This document shows positions 44,987 through 53,656 of a stretch of 64,000 nt of DNA, piece by piece. The notes below the pieces were generated by a model. That model did no database searches. It had not been told where the DNA came from and worked only from the letters and a program-made list of their open reading frames with translations. Position numbers and translations under genes: made by a program. This stretch comes from Mariniflexile litorale. GTDB lineage: Bacteria > Bacteroidota > Bacteroidia > Flavobacteriales > Flavobacteriaceae. Position 1 is the stretch's first letter. Each line of letters begins with the position of its first letter. The stretch spans positions 1,931,501 to 1,995,500 of the forward strand of contig NZ_CP155618.1 of the NCBI RefSeq assembly GCF_031128465.2, given 5' to 3'.

Positions 44987-45065
44987 AATAATAGTTAATT
45001 TTTATTGAATAATATAAGTAAATATAACAATGATGAAGAAGCCTCCTTTGGGGGTTGGGGGACTG
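44924..45065. repeat. G/C-rich inverted-repeat element between ruvC and hemW
   Basis: One arm (44924-44949) runs AGTCCCCCCGCCCCCAAAGG and on; the other (45041-45064) is its near reverse complement, GCCTCCTTTGGGGGTTGGGG and on. About 90 A+T-rich bases lie between. Both arms are inside coding sequence: the first encodes the C-terminus of RuvC, the second the N-terminal residues 13-20 of HemW. The base composition is very different from the surroundings. It is likely a member of a dispersed intergenic repeat family. Confidence 0.7.
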
Positions 45066-46201
45066 TATATATTCATATCCCATTTTGCAAACAAGCATGT
45101 CATTATTGCGACTTTCATTTTTCAACTTCATTAAAAAAGAAAGATGTTTTGGTTAATGCATTGGCTAAAGAAATGGAGTTGCGTAAAGACGAATTCAAAA
45201 ATAAAACTGTTGAAACCATTTATTTTGGAGGTGGTACGCCTTCTTTATTGACTGTAGATGAATTAGGGTTTTTGATTGATACTGTTTATAAAAACTATCA
45301 AGTTGTAGATAATCCTGAAATTACATTAGAAGCCAACCCAGATGATTTATCTAATAATCTAATAATCCAATTATCTAAAAGTCCCATTAACCGGCTAAGC
45401 ATAGGCGTCCAATCATTTTACGAAGCCGATTTAAAACTCATGAATCGTGCTCACAATGCCACAGAAGCAAAAAGCTGTTTATTAGAAGCAACTAAACACT
45501 TTAAGAATATTTCGGTTGATTTAATTTATGGAATACCCGGTTTGACCAACGAAAACTGGATAAAAAATATTGAAACAGTTTTAAGTTTCAATATTCCACA
45601 TATTTCAAGTTATGCTTTAACTGTAGAGCCTAAAACAGCTTTAGATACCTTCATAAAAAAAGGGCTAATTAAAAATGTTGATGATGATTTAGCTCAAGAA
45701 CAGTTTCATATTTTAATAGAAAAACTGGAAGCTTCTGGGTTTATACATTATGAATTGTCAAATTTTGGTAAACCTGAATATTTTAGTAAAAATAATTCGG
45801 CTTATTGGCAAGGAAAATCTTATTTGGGTGTTGGACCATCGGCACATTCGTTTAACGGAAATGAACGGGGTTGGAATGTGCGAAACAATTCAAAATATAT
45901 TAAATCGATAGAACAAAATGTACTTCCTATTGAAACGGAAACGCTATCAATAACTGATAAATATAATGAGTATGTGATGACTGGTTTGCGAACCGTTTGG
46001 GGTATTTCTTTAGATAAAGTGAAACGAGATTTTGGTGATTCATATTTAAATTATTTATTAAAAGCATCTGATAAATTTGTGAATTTAGGATTGCTGGTTA
46101 TTTCCTGCGAAAATGAAGAATCGAATAAGAAAGTTTTAACTACTACAAGAAAAGGAAAATTTTTGGCTGATGGATTGGCATCAGATTTATTCATGATTTG
46201 A
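45005..46201 (+). CDS. hemW: Radical SAM heme chaperone HemW
   Basis: A 398-residue radical SAM protein. The 4Fe-4S motif CKQACHYC (C-x3-C-x2-C) lies at about residue 29 in VYIHIPFCKQACHYCDF, followed by ETIYFGGGTPSLL and LEANPDDL. It hands heme to respiratory proteins and was formerly called coproporphyrinogen oxidase-like. The first 21 residues (MNNISKYNNDEEASFGGWGTV) are not part of the usual family and are encoded by the inverted-repeat element; the only start available is a TTG at 45005. A typical HemW begins a few residues before IYIHIPFC. Confidence 0.92.
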   Translation: MNNISKYNNDEEASFGGWGTVYIHIPFCKQACHYCDFHFSTSLKKKDVLVNALAKEMELRKDEFKNKTVETIYFGGGTPSLLTVDELGFLIDTVYKNYQVVDNPEITLEANPDDLSNNLIIQLSKSPINRLSIGVQSFYEADLKLMNRAHNATEAKSCLLEATKHFKNISVDLIYGIPGLTNENWIKNIETVLSFNIPHISSYALTVEPKTALDTFIKKGLIKNVDDDLAQEQFHILIEKLEASGFIHYELSNFGKPEYFSKNNSAYWQGKSYLGVGPSAHSFNGNERGWNVRNNSKYIKSIEQNVLPIETETLSITDKYNEYVMTGLRTVWGISLDKVKRDFGDSYLNYLLKASDKFVNLGLLVISCENEESNKKVLTTTRKGKFLADGLASDLFMI

Positions 46202-46215
46202 TTATATTTGGATAT

Positions 46216-46968
46216 ATGATAGCTACTATTCAATACAATTCAAAAAAACACCTAATAGATTTATCTAAGCCCTTAGATATTTCAATCCCTATAAAGGCTT
46301 CAAAAAGCAACGTGAATGCGTGGTATTTAGATGAACCTAGGATAGAATCAGTTAAAAATGATGCGTGGGTTGGTAGTGTTAAAGAAGGAGCTTCTGTTAA
46401 CTTTAATAACATTTATTTCAATCCGCATGCACATGGAACCCATACTGAATGTATGGGGCATATAACCAAAGAGTTTCATTCTGTAAATAAAAATCTAAAA
46501 CAGTTTTTCTTTACTGCCGAATTAATTTCGGTAGCAGCTGAAAAATATATGAAAGATACCGTTATTTCAAAAAAACAAATTGAATTACTTTTAAAGGCTA
46601 AAACACCCGAAGCTTTGGTAATTAGAACCATGCCAAATACCAAAGACAAAAAAAGGCGCCACTACTCAAATACAAATTGGACTTACATTACAGAAGAAGC
46701 TATGGTGTTTATTCGAAACAAAAATATTAAACACCTGCTCATAGATTTGCCAAGTGTGGATAGAGAATACGACGGTGGGAAATTGTTAGCGCACAAAGCC
46801 TTTTGGGATTTTGATGGCAAGCGAAGGTTAGATTGTACCATTACAGAATTTATTTATGTTTCAAATAAAATTGAAGATGGTAGTTATATGTTAAATCTTC
46901 AAATAGCGCCATTTGAGAATGATGCAACACCTAGTAAACCTGTTTTGTATAAAATCACAGAAAAATGA
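46216..46968 (+). CDS. Cyclase-family hydrolase (kynurenine formamidase-like)
   Basis: The ATG at 46216 is chosen over a TTG at 46198 that overlaps hemW. The 250 residues contain the metal-binding motif NPHAHGTHTECMGHI near 74, which is the H-x-G-T-H signature of the cyclase/arylformamidase family with Glu in place of Asp, and a later LIDLPSVDREYDGGKLLAHKAFWDF block. The likely reaction is a metal-dependent amide or ester hydrolysis. The next gene overlaps it by 4 bases. Confidence 0.85.
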   Translation: MIATIQYNSKKHLIDLSKPLDISIPIKASKSNVNAWYLDEPRIESVKNDAWVGSVKEGASVNFNNIYFNPHAHGTHTECMGHITKEFHSVNKNLKQFFFTAELISVAAEKYMKDTVISKKQIELLLKAKTPEALVIRTMPNTKDKKRRHYSNTNWTYITEEAMVFIRNKNIKHLLIDLPSVDREYDGGKLLAHKAFWDFDGKRRLDCTITEFIYVSNKIEDGSYMLNLQIAPFENDATPSKPVLYKITEK

Positions 46969-47315
46969 AGCTTGTATTGAAATTAGAGGAACTCATGATG
47001 TTCGTTTTAGGAGTTTTTGTTTTTAGCCAATTAAATTTTGCTTGGTGGTGGTTTCTAGTGCTAATTTTAGCTCCAGATATAAGTATGTTCGGGTATTTAG
47101 TGAACACAAAAGTGGGTGCCGTAACATATAATTTATTTCATCACAAAGGTATAGCCATTTTGGTTTATATAATTGGGACGTGTTTTCAAAATGAAATTGT
47201 GCAATTATTTGGTGCTATTTTATTTTCTCATGCTTCTTTTGATAGAATATTTGGTTATGGTTTGAAATATTTTGATAATTTTAAGCATACACATTTAGGT
47301 GAAATAGGAAACTAA
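46965..47315 (+). CDS. DUF4260 family membrane protein
   Basis: A 116-residue membrane protein with three or four helices (LMMFVLGVFVFSQL, WWWFLVLILAPDISMFGYL, IAILVYIIGTCF). The conserved LAPDISMFGYL, YNLFHHK and HASFDRIFGYGLKYFDNFKHTHLG blocks mark DUF4260. Function unknown. It overlaps the cyclase-family gene and is probably co-translated. Confidence 0.85.
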   Translation: MKLVLKLEELMMFVLGVFVFSQLNFAWWWFLVLILAPDISMFGYLVNTKVGAVTYNLFHHKGIAILVYIIGTCFQNEIVQLFGAILFSHASFDRIFGYGLKYFDNFKHTHLGEIGN

Positions 47316-47390
47316 TATTGAAAATATCCTGAAAAAGTAGAGGAACGTTTAATAAAAGTTCTTTCTCTTTGGGAAGCTTAGAATGGGATT

Positions 47391-47750
47391 ATGAACATAG
47401 AACAACTTTATGAATATTGTTTAAAAAAGAAAGGTGTTACTGAAGATTTCCCTTTTGACGAAGACACACTTGTTTTTAAAGTATTAGGGAAAATGTTTGC
47501 CTTAATCGGATTGAAAAAATGGGAATCTGGAGAAAAAGCCATTAATCTTAAATGTGATCCTGACTATGCTGAAGAGTTGCGTGCAGAATACAGTAGCATC
47601 AAACCTGGTTACCACATGAGCAAAAAACATTGGAATACCGTTTATATTCAAGATGGCGTTTTACAGCCTAAATTTTTACTAGAACTCATAGACCATTCTT
47701 ATGATATGGTTGTTAAAGGCATGCCCAAGAAATTAAGAGACACATTATAA
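47391..47750 (+). CDS. MmcQ/YjbR family protein
   Basis: A 119-residue protein with the family opening (LYEYCLKKKGVTEDFPFDEDTLVFKVLGKMFAL) and closing (PGYHMSKKHWNTVYIQDG, then DHSYDMVVKGMPKK) blocks. Members have a double-wing fold and are described as DNA-binding, but their role is poorly known. It follows DUF4260 by 75 bases on the same strand. Confidence 0.9.
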   Translation: MNIEQLYEYCLKKKGVTEDFPFDEDTLVFKVLGKMFALIGLKKWESGEKAINLKCDPDYAEELRAEYSSIKPGYHMSKKHWNTVYIQDGVLQPKFLLELIDHSYDMVVKGMPKKLRDTL

Positions 47751-47863
47751 TTTATATAAAAAGTTAAGTAGTAATAATGTATCATTTTTTTGGTTTATAA
47801 TAACTGTTATATCTTGCGGAAACTTTTATTTAAACGTATTATTGCAACGTTAAATAATAAATC

Positions 47864-48442
47864 ATGAGCGTACTACAAACATTACAAGAGCGAAGTAACA
47901 ATACCTGTGAGTTATGTACTTCAAATAGTGAATTAAAACAATACACCATTCCGCCTTCATTAAATGAAAATGTAGATAATAGTTTATTGGTTTGTAGCAC
48001 GTGTTTAAGTCAAATTGAAGAAAGTACCGATATGGATACCAACCATTGGCGTTGCTTAAATGACAGTATGTGGAGTGAGTTTGTTGCTGTTCAAATCATG
48101 GCTTGGAGAATGCTTCAAAGGTTACGTAATGAAGGTTGGCCAAAAGACTTGTTAGATATGATGTATTTGGATGATGAAGCTATGACTTTAGCAAGAGCTA
48201 CTGGAGAGCATGAAGACGAGGCTAATAAAATAATTCATCGTGATGTAAATGGCGTTATTTTAGAAGCTGGAGATTCGGTAGTCTTAATTAAAGATTTAAA
48301 AGTAAAAGGGTCTAGTATTGTGGCGAAACAAGGAACTGCTGTTCGAAATATTCGGTTAGACCATGAAAATGCAGAATACATTGAAGGTAAAGTAGATGGG
48401 CAACAAATTGTAATTATTACCAAATACGTTAAGAAAACCTAA
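47864..48442 (+). CDS. PhnA/YjdM domain protein
   Basis: A 192-residue protein. The N-terminal part has zinc-ribbon cysteines (NTCELCTSNSELKQY, then LVCSTCLSQI) and the C-terminal third is the PhnA fold (GDSVVLIKDLKVKGSSIVAKQGTAVRNIRL, ending KTEFVKKT-like ITKYVKKT). PhnA proteins were named after phosphonate use but their function is unsettled. No phosphonate genes lie nearby. Its stop is 9 bases from that of the convergent next gene. Confidence 0.88.
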   Translation: MSVLQTLQERSNNTCELCTSNSELKQYTIPPSLNENVDNSLLVCSTCLSQIEESTDMDTNHWRCLNDSMWSEFVAVQIMAWRMLQRLRNEGWPKDLLDMMYLDDEAMTLARATGEHEDEANKIIHRDVNGVILEAGDSVVLIKDLKVKGSSIVAKQGTAVRNIRLDHENAEYIEGKVDGQQIVIITKYVKKT

Positions 48443-48451
48443 AACAACTTA

Positions 48452-48883
48452 TTAACAAGAAGTATCAGCAATAATTTTCCACTCACCATCAATTCGTTTA
48501 AAAATAAGCATAAAAATTCCATCGGCATTTCCAACTTCACGTTTTATATGATATTCACCTAAAACATAGTAGGCTTCGTTACTTATTTTTGTAATGTCGT
48601 TTATTTTGTAGCTTAATTTACCCGTATGAGCTTCAGTGGGATAACTTTTTTCATAACGCTCTAATGTGTTTTCCCAACCAGAAGTTATACCATGTACGCC
48701 ATAAAATTTAAGTGAATCACTTTTCCAATACCCCTCCATAAATTTCTCAATATTATTTTTAGACCATGCTATTCTTTGGGCTTTTAAAACGGACATAATA
48801 GCATCTTTATCTTTTTCTTCTGTAGTTTGTGAAAAGGAATTAAATGTGCATAAAATAAAAAGTAAAAGAAATAATTTATTCAT
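48452..48883 (-). CDS. Exported NTF2/DUF4440-like protein
   Basis: A 143-residue protein with a signal peptide (MNKLFLLLFILCTFNSFSQ) followed by a SnoaL/DUF4440-type cone fold: KDAIMSVLKAQRIAWSKNNIEKFMEGYWKSDS, then GKLSYKINDITKISNEAYYVLGEYHI and GEWKIIADTSC. The substrate or role cannot be told. It is probably periplasmic. The 238-base region upstream (48884-49121) is A+T-rich without other features. Confidence 0.82.
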   Translation of the reverse strand: MNKLFLLLFILCTFNSFSQTTEEKDKDAIMSVLKAQRIAWSKNNIEKFMEGYWKSDSLKFYGVHGITSGWENTLERYEKSYPTEAHTGKLSYKINDITKISNEAYYVLGEYHIKREVGNADGIFMLIFKRIDGEWKIIADTSC

Positions 48884-49121
48884 AATAAATGGTTGTGTTT
48901 TAAAACATTCTTTTTTAAAAGTGAAGGTAAAAATAATGAAAACTTAGTTTTAAAATGTGTTACTCATCGGTTAATTTGACATATAATTTTTGTTTATCTA
49001 AAGTTCAAATCGATTTGTCGAAAAAATAATGTTAATAAACTTTCGGCCTATATATTTACCTAAGAATAAATCAATTAATAGCCCAAATTTATTGTTTAAC
49101 CATTATTTAAAATAACTTATT

Positions 49122-49400
49122 ATGGATTTAAAAATTTCAAACTGCAACAATTTTTTTAAAATTAAAGGAGCTCTAAATAAAAATAATTTAGGGTTATTTA
49201 AAAGTGAATTTAAAAACATTTTTGAAAAAGTACAGTCAATAACCATAAGCATCGAAGATGTTGATATTATGGATCGTTTTGGCGTTAGTGCCTTAGCTGA
49301 ACTTCATAAAGAAGCTATCTCAAAAAATAAAAATTTATCAATTATTGGTTTAGGTTGTGAAGATTTATACAACCATTTTAAAACTGAAATGGCTGCGTAA
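49122..49400 (+). CDS. STAS domain protein without the usual phosphorylation serine
   Basis: Ninety-two residues with the STAS pattern (FFKIKGALNKNNLGLFKSEFK, TISIEDVDIMDRFGVSALAELHKEA). In anti-sigma antagonists the matching site reads D-S-S-G; here it is DRFG, so control by serine phosphorylation is unlikely. It stands alone. The nearest related proteins in the window are the two STAS-like paralogs at 34.5-35.4 kb, which are longer and different. Confidence 0.75.
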   Translation: MDLKISNCNNFFKIKGALNKNNLGLFKSEFKNIFEKVQSITISIEDVDIMDRFGVSALAELHKEAISKNKNLSIIGLGCEDLYNHFKTEMAA

Positions 49401-49471
49401 TTAAAAATAATATTTAGAAGCATTGCTTCAGATATCCATTGAAAATAGTCATACTCACTTAAAATGGGAGG

Positions 49472-50569
49472 CTATAGTATATTTTTTTGTTGTTTATAAA
49501 AGGCATCTGCCTGAAGCTGCATTAGCTCCCTCGCTTTTGTACGCTTGTAGGTGTAAACGTCTTCGTTTTCTAAATCGGTATAAATACGGTCGTTAATGGC
49601 AAAATCTGCTTTTAACATGGCCTCTCTTTGGTTTTTATTTTGAAGCACGTTTGTTTTTACAGCAGTTTCTTCATCCTCCAATCTATAATCGTAAGCTCCT
49701 TTTGGCGAAAGTAATTTGGCTAATATAGGAGACGTTTCAATAGCTAAAAACAACAAAAATATAAATAACGAAGGTACCCAAGGCAATTCGCCTAAGGCGT
49801 TTACGCGAGCCATTAAACCATCAAAATTATTAATGATGGGTTGCGTATTTGTTACTTGTTTTTTATAATCGTTTTGTAGCGTTTGTATTTGAAGTTCTGT
49901 AGCTTCAATTTTACTAGTGTTTAATTCTTTAAGTTGTTGTAATTCGGCTAATAGCGCATCATGTTTATCACGTTTTTCTTTGTAAACAGGACCTTTGCCT
50001 AATAGTTTTGTGCCAGCAGTTCCTTCGGCTTCAGCTATGTAAGTATTGTATAGTATATTAACTTCAGTTTCTTTGGCTGCTATTTGTTGTTGTAAAGTGG
50101 TTATGTCTTTATTTAAGTTTTCAATGCTTGGGTTGAATTGTTCTGCTATTTGATTCTTGTTTGCGAGTGTTAATTCGTTTTTTTGTTCTAATAATATCTG
50201 ATTAATCTCTTTTTCGAAAATTTTAAGTTCTAATGGTTTTGAAATTACAATGGCAATAATAACAGCTAATATAATTCTTGGAGATGCTTGAATTAATTCG
50301 TCTATAACATTGCCAGTTTTTTTAATGGTTGACACGATATAGCGATCCAAATTAAAAATGAGAAGTCCCCAAATTAATCCGAAAAATATGGAAGCATATA
50401 AGTTATCGAAAACAGTGTAAAGCGCAAAACTAGCCGCTATAAAAGCCATTAATGCTGTGAAAAATACGGTAGCACCAATACCTGCGTATTTATTTTGTTC
50501 GCCTTTAGAACATTGTTCTAAAATATCGGTGTCCGAGCCCGAGCAAATAATGAAGAATTGCTTTAACAT
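49472..50569 (-). CDS. DUF4407 membrane protein
   Basis: A 365-residue protein. The N-terminal 110 residues have about four membrane helices (GATVFFTALMAFIAASFALYTVF, ASIFFGLIWGLLIFNLDRYIV, IILAVIIAIVISKPLELKIFEKEI), then a long coiled coil (about 120-245; LNKDITTLQQQIAAKETEVN, LLAELQQLKELN), a fourth or fifth helix (LPWVPSLFIFLLFLAIETSPILAKL) and a basic tail. This is the layout of DUF4407. Function unknown. Confidence 0.88.
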   Translation of the reverse strand: MLKQFFIICSGSDTDILEQCSKGEQNKYAGIGATVFFTALMAFIAASFALYTVFDNLYASIFFGLIWGLLIFNLDRYIVSTIKKTGNVIDELIQASPRIILAVIIAIVISKPLELKIFEKEINQILLEQKNELTLANKNQIAEQFNPSIENLNKDITTLQQQIAAKETEVNILYNTYIAEAEGTAGTKLLGKGPVYKEKRDKHDALLAELQQLKELNTSKIEATELQIQTLQNDYKKQVTNTQPIINNFDGLMARVNALGELPWVPSLFIFLLFLAIETSPILAKLLSPKGAYDYRLEDEETAVKTNVLQNKNQREAMLKADFAINDRIYTDLENEDVYTYKRTKARELMQLQADAFYKQQKNIL

Positions 50570-50762
50570 AATGATTGATTTTGATTGATGATTGTCTATT
50601 AGAACGTTAAAACAGGTGATTTGTTACAAAATTTGACAAAAAAACACCAACTAATATAGATCCGCTTAACAGTATGTACACTTGTTTTTTCTAAACAAAG
50701 TTTATAAAACAACATAAAAAAAGCTAAGCAGGCACTAGATTTTAAAAGTATAACTAGCATGA

Positions 50763-51128
50763 TTATTTATTTTTAATTTCGCTATCTATTAGTTTTTTTA
50801 AGTCTTCCAATTCTTCTTTGGTTAAATTGGTTTCCTTAGTGAAAAACGAAGCAAATTGTGAAGCACTATCGTTAAAAAAGTTTTTTATAAGCCCGTTTAC
50901 ATGCTTAGAGAAATAATCTTTCTTTTTAACTAGAGGATAATATTCTCTAGAATTCCCATATAGTGTATAACTAATAAACCCTTTGTCGGTCATGCGCTTT
51001 AAAAGGGTAGCTACTGTTGTTGTTGCTGGTTTTGGTTCAGGACAAGCTTCTAGTAAGTCTTTCATGAATCCTTTTTCAAGTTTCCATAAATGATTCATTA
51101 AGTCTTCTTCGGTTTTTGATAATTGCAT
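50763..51128 (-). CDS. BlaI/MecI/CopY-family repressor, orphan
   Basis: A 121-residue winged-helix repressor (LSKTEEDLMNHLWKLEKGFMKDLLEACPEPKPATTTVATLLKRMTDKGFISYTLYGNSREYYPLV) with the usual C-terminal dimerisation part (LIKNFFNDSASQFASFF). In other genomes such genes sit beside a BlaR1/MecR1-type metalloprotease sensor; none is present here within 190 bases downstream or in the flanking genes. Three operator-like repeats upstream suggest it controls itself. It may also act at distant sites. Confidence 0.9.
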   Translation of the reverse strand: MQLSKTEEDLMNHLWKLEKGFMKDLLEACPEPKPATTTVATLLKRMTDKGFISYTLYGNSREYYPLVKKKDYFSKHVNGLIKNFFNDSASQFASFFTKETNLTKEELEDLKKLIDSEIKNK

Positions 51129-51130
51129 TA

Positions 51131-51194
51131 CTCTACAAAATTAGATTACGTTCTACAAATATAGAACAAGTATTTGTGTTCTACAAGTGTAGAG
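51131..51194 (-). promoter_or_regulatory. Promoter and operators of the BlaI-type gene
   Basis: Three copies of a CTACA-N2-TRTAG-type site: 51179-51194 (TTCTACAAGTGTAGAG, arms perfect), 51151-51166 (TTCTACAAATATAGAA, partly symmetric) and a decayed one at 51131-51146 (CTCTACAAAATTAGAT). On the minus strand the -33 TTG (51186-51184) lies in the first and the perfect -7 TATATTTG (51163-51156) in the second, 20 bases apart. A bound repressor would block both promoter boxes, so the gene is very likely autoregulated. Confidence 0.7.
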
Positions 51195-51224
51195 TTGTTT
51201 TTTGTAAAAATGAATGGATATTAT

Positions 51225-52085
51225 TTACTTATTCTTAGACCGTATACTTTCAATAATTACAGTTGCCAATATTAACGAACCCCCTATATAAGTATTTAGT
51301 GTAGGTATTTCATTTAAAAAAAGAAAAGCAATGATGATTCCAAATATAGGTTGGGTGCTGTTTATAATACTTGCAGTACTTACTGAAAAATGCTCAAGGC
51401 TATTAACTAACATAGTATGCCCAATTGCGGTAGTAACTAATGCTAACATAATAACATATGGGAATTCTGTTTTTATACCAGAGGTATCAAAGTAAAAAAG
51501 TGTTGGTAATAAAACAATGCTAAGCACCATTACTTGGTAAAACATAATGCGTGTGCCATTATAATTGCTAATAAGTTTTTTAGACATGATATTGCGTAGT
51601 GCAAAAAAGAGAGCAGATAACAAGCCAAATAATATACCTTTTACATCTGAACTTTCTAAGTTAAATTCTGGTGCTAATAAGTAAATGCCAAACAAAACCA
51701 TAATCCCTAATAGAATGTAAATAGGGTCGAATTTTGTTTTCATGAAGAAGGGTTCTAAAAAGGTAGTTAATATAGGAAACGTAAATAATGACAGCATTCC
51801 AATGGCAACGTTTGATAGTTTTAAGGCGTAAAAATAGGTGAGCCAATGTCCACCAAATAATAGACCACTAACAATAATGGCAATGGCGTCTTTTCTTGAA
51901 TTTATTTTGAAGTCGTATTTTTTATATTTACAAAAGATAAATAGGAACAAGCCACCTAAAATACTTCGCCACCAAATGATAACTGGAGTAGGTAAATCGA
52001 TATATTTTCCTAAGGCTCCGGAAGTACTTATAAATAATGTTGCTAATGTAAGTTGAAGTAAGTGGTTGTTGTGTTGGTTTTTCAT
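51225..52085 (-). CDS. EamA/DMT-family transporter
   Basis: A 286-residue inner-membrane protein made of two EamA repeats, about 10 helices. The first repeat includes PTPVIIWWRSILGGLFLFIFCKY and YFYALKLSNVAIGMLSLFTFPILTTFLEPF; the second includes ALFFALRNIMSKKLI and LEHFSVSTASIINSTQPIFGIIIAFLFLNEIPTLNTYIGGSLIL. It probably exports or imports a small metabolite; the substrate is unknown. Confidence 0.9.
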   Translation of the reverse strand: MKNQHNNHLLQLTLATLFISTSGALGKYIDLPTPVIIWWRSILGGLFLFIFCKYKKYDFKINSRKDAIAIIVSGLLFGGHWLTYFYALKLSNVAIGMLSLFTFPILTTFLEPFFMKTKFDPIYILLGIMVLFGIYLLAPEFNLESSDVKGILFGLLSALFFALRNIMSKKLISNYNGTRIMFYQVMVLSIVLLPTLFYFDTSGIKTEFPYVIMLALVTTAIGHTMLVNSLEHFSVSTASIINSTQPIFGIIIAFLFLNEIPTLNTYIGGSLILATVIIESIRSKNK

Positions 52086-52206
52086 TGGGCTGATAGCTAT
52101 GTGTTAGCGATTGCAGTGAAAATCCTTTTGATTTTTTTGCAAAAGATTGAAACGAAAAGCGCGACTACCTTTTACTATTAAAAAGTAAAAGGTGGGAACA
52201 CCCAAA

Positions 52207-53595
52207 TTATTTAGAAAGTTCGGTGAAATATTTATAGAACATTGGAATAGTTTCGATGCCTTTTAAATAGTTAAAAACACCAAAATGCTCGTTTGGTGAG
52301 TGGATGGCGTCGCTATCTAGTCCGAAACCCATTAAAATGGTTTTACTTTTTAGTTCTTGTTCGAATAGAGATACAATGGGGATGCTACCGCCACTACGCT
52401 GAGGTATTGGGGTTTTTCCAAAGGTGTTTTGATAGGCTTTGCTAGCTGCTTGGTAGCCAATACTATCAATAGGAGTTACGTAACCTTGTCCGCCATGGTG
52501 CGGTGTCACTTTTAGGGTAACGCCTTTTGGCGCAATACTTTCAAAATGGATTTTAAATAACTGAGTGATTTCTTCCCAATCTTGATGCGGAACCAAACGC
52601 ATAGAAATTTTAGCATAAGCTTTACTGGCTATAACGGTTTTTGCGCCTTCGCCTGTGTAACCACCCCAAATACCGTTTACATCTAGCGTTGGTCGAATGG
52701 AATTGCGTTCGTTGGTGGTGTAATCTGTTTCTCCGTAAACAGCTTCTATATTTAGGGCTTTTTTATAGTTTTCTAAACTGAAAGGCGCTTTTGCCATTTC
52801 TGCACGCTCTTTTGCAGAAAGTTCTTCCACCTTATCGTAAAAACCAGGAATGGTAATGTGGTTGTTTTCATCGTGAAGTGAAGCAATCATTTTAGCTAAT
52901 ATATTAATGGGGTTTGCTACTGCGCCACCATACAATCCGGAGTGTAAATCGCGGTTAGGACCCGTAACTTCAACTTCAACATAACTTAATCCTCGTAATC
53001 CGGTGGTTATGGATGGCACATCGTTGGCAATCATACCAGTATCGGAAATAAGAATTACATCGTTTTTAAGTTTTTCTTGATTGTTTTTGACAAAAATGGC
53101 AAGATTGGAGCTGCCAACTTCTTCCTCTCCTTCAATCATAAACTTTACATTGCAAGGAAGTTGGTTTGTAGATGTCATGAATTCCATAGCCTTTACGTGC
53201 ATGTACATTTGTCCTTTATCATCGCAAGCACCGCGAGCAAAAATGGCGCCTTCGGGATGTGTATCTGTTTTTTTTATAACTGGTTCAAAGGGAGGTGAGT
53301 TCCATAAATTTAAGGGGTCTGGTGGTTGTACATCATAATGCCCGTAAACTAAAATGGTCGGTAGGTTTTTGTCAATTATTTTTTCGCCATAAACAATAGG
53401 ATAACCGTTTGTTTTACAAATTTCGACACTATCACAACCTGCTTTTTCTAAACTTATTTTAACCGCATCGGCTGTTTTTAAAACATCGTTTTTGTATGCT
53501 GAATCAGCACTTATAGATGGCATTTTAAGCAATTCGATAAGTTCGTTTATAAATCGGGTTTTATGTTCTTTGATATAAGATTGGATGTTGTTCAT
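52207..53595 (-). CDS. M20-family dipeptidase
   Basis: A 462-residue cytoplasmic metallopeptidase. Metal and catalytic residues are visible in ILVYGHYDVQPPDP (His), the FARGACDDKGQMYMH block (Asp) and EGEEEVGSSN (general base Glu), and a late HSPNEHFGV (His). The dimerisation domain is inserted at about 215-340. This is the CNDP-like dipeptidase group, which cleaves dipeptides with broad specificity. Confidence 0.92.
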   Translation of the reverse strand: MNNIQSYIKEHKTRFINELIELLKMPSISADSAYKNDVLKTADAVKISLEKAGCDSVEICKTNGYPIVYGEKIIDKNLPTILVYGHYDVQPPDPLNLWNSPPFEPVIKKTDTHPEGAIFARGACDDKGQMYMHVKAMEFMTSTNQLPCNVKFMIEGEEEVGSSNLAIFVKNNQEKLKNDVILISDTGMIANDVPSITTGLRGLSYVEVEVTGPNRDLHSGLYGGAVANPINILAKMIASLHDENNHITIPGFYDKVEELSAKERAEMAKAPFSLENYKKALNIEAVYGETDYTTNERNSIRPTLDVNGIWGGYTGEGAKTVIASKAYAKISMRLVPHQDWEEITQLFKIHFESIAPKGVTLKVTPHHGGQGYVTPIDSIGYQAASKAYQNTFGKTPIPQRSGGSIPIVSLFEQELKSKTILMGFGLDSDAIHSPNEHFGVFNYLKGIETIPMFYKYFTELSK

Positions 53596-53656
53596 GAAAT
53601 GATTTTATAATTACTTCAAAAGTACAAAAAAGAAAAGTTTTGTTTAAGATAGATAC

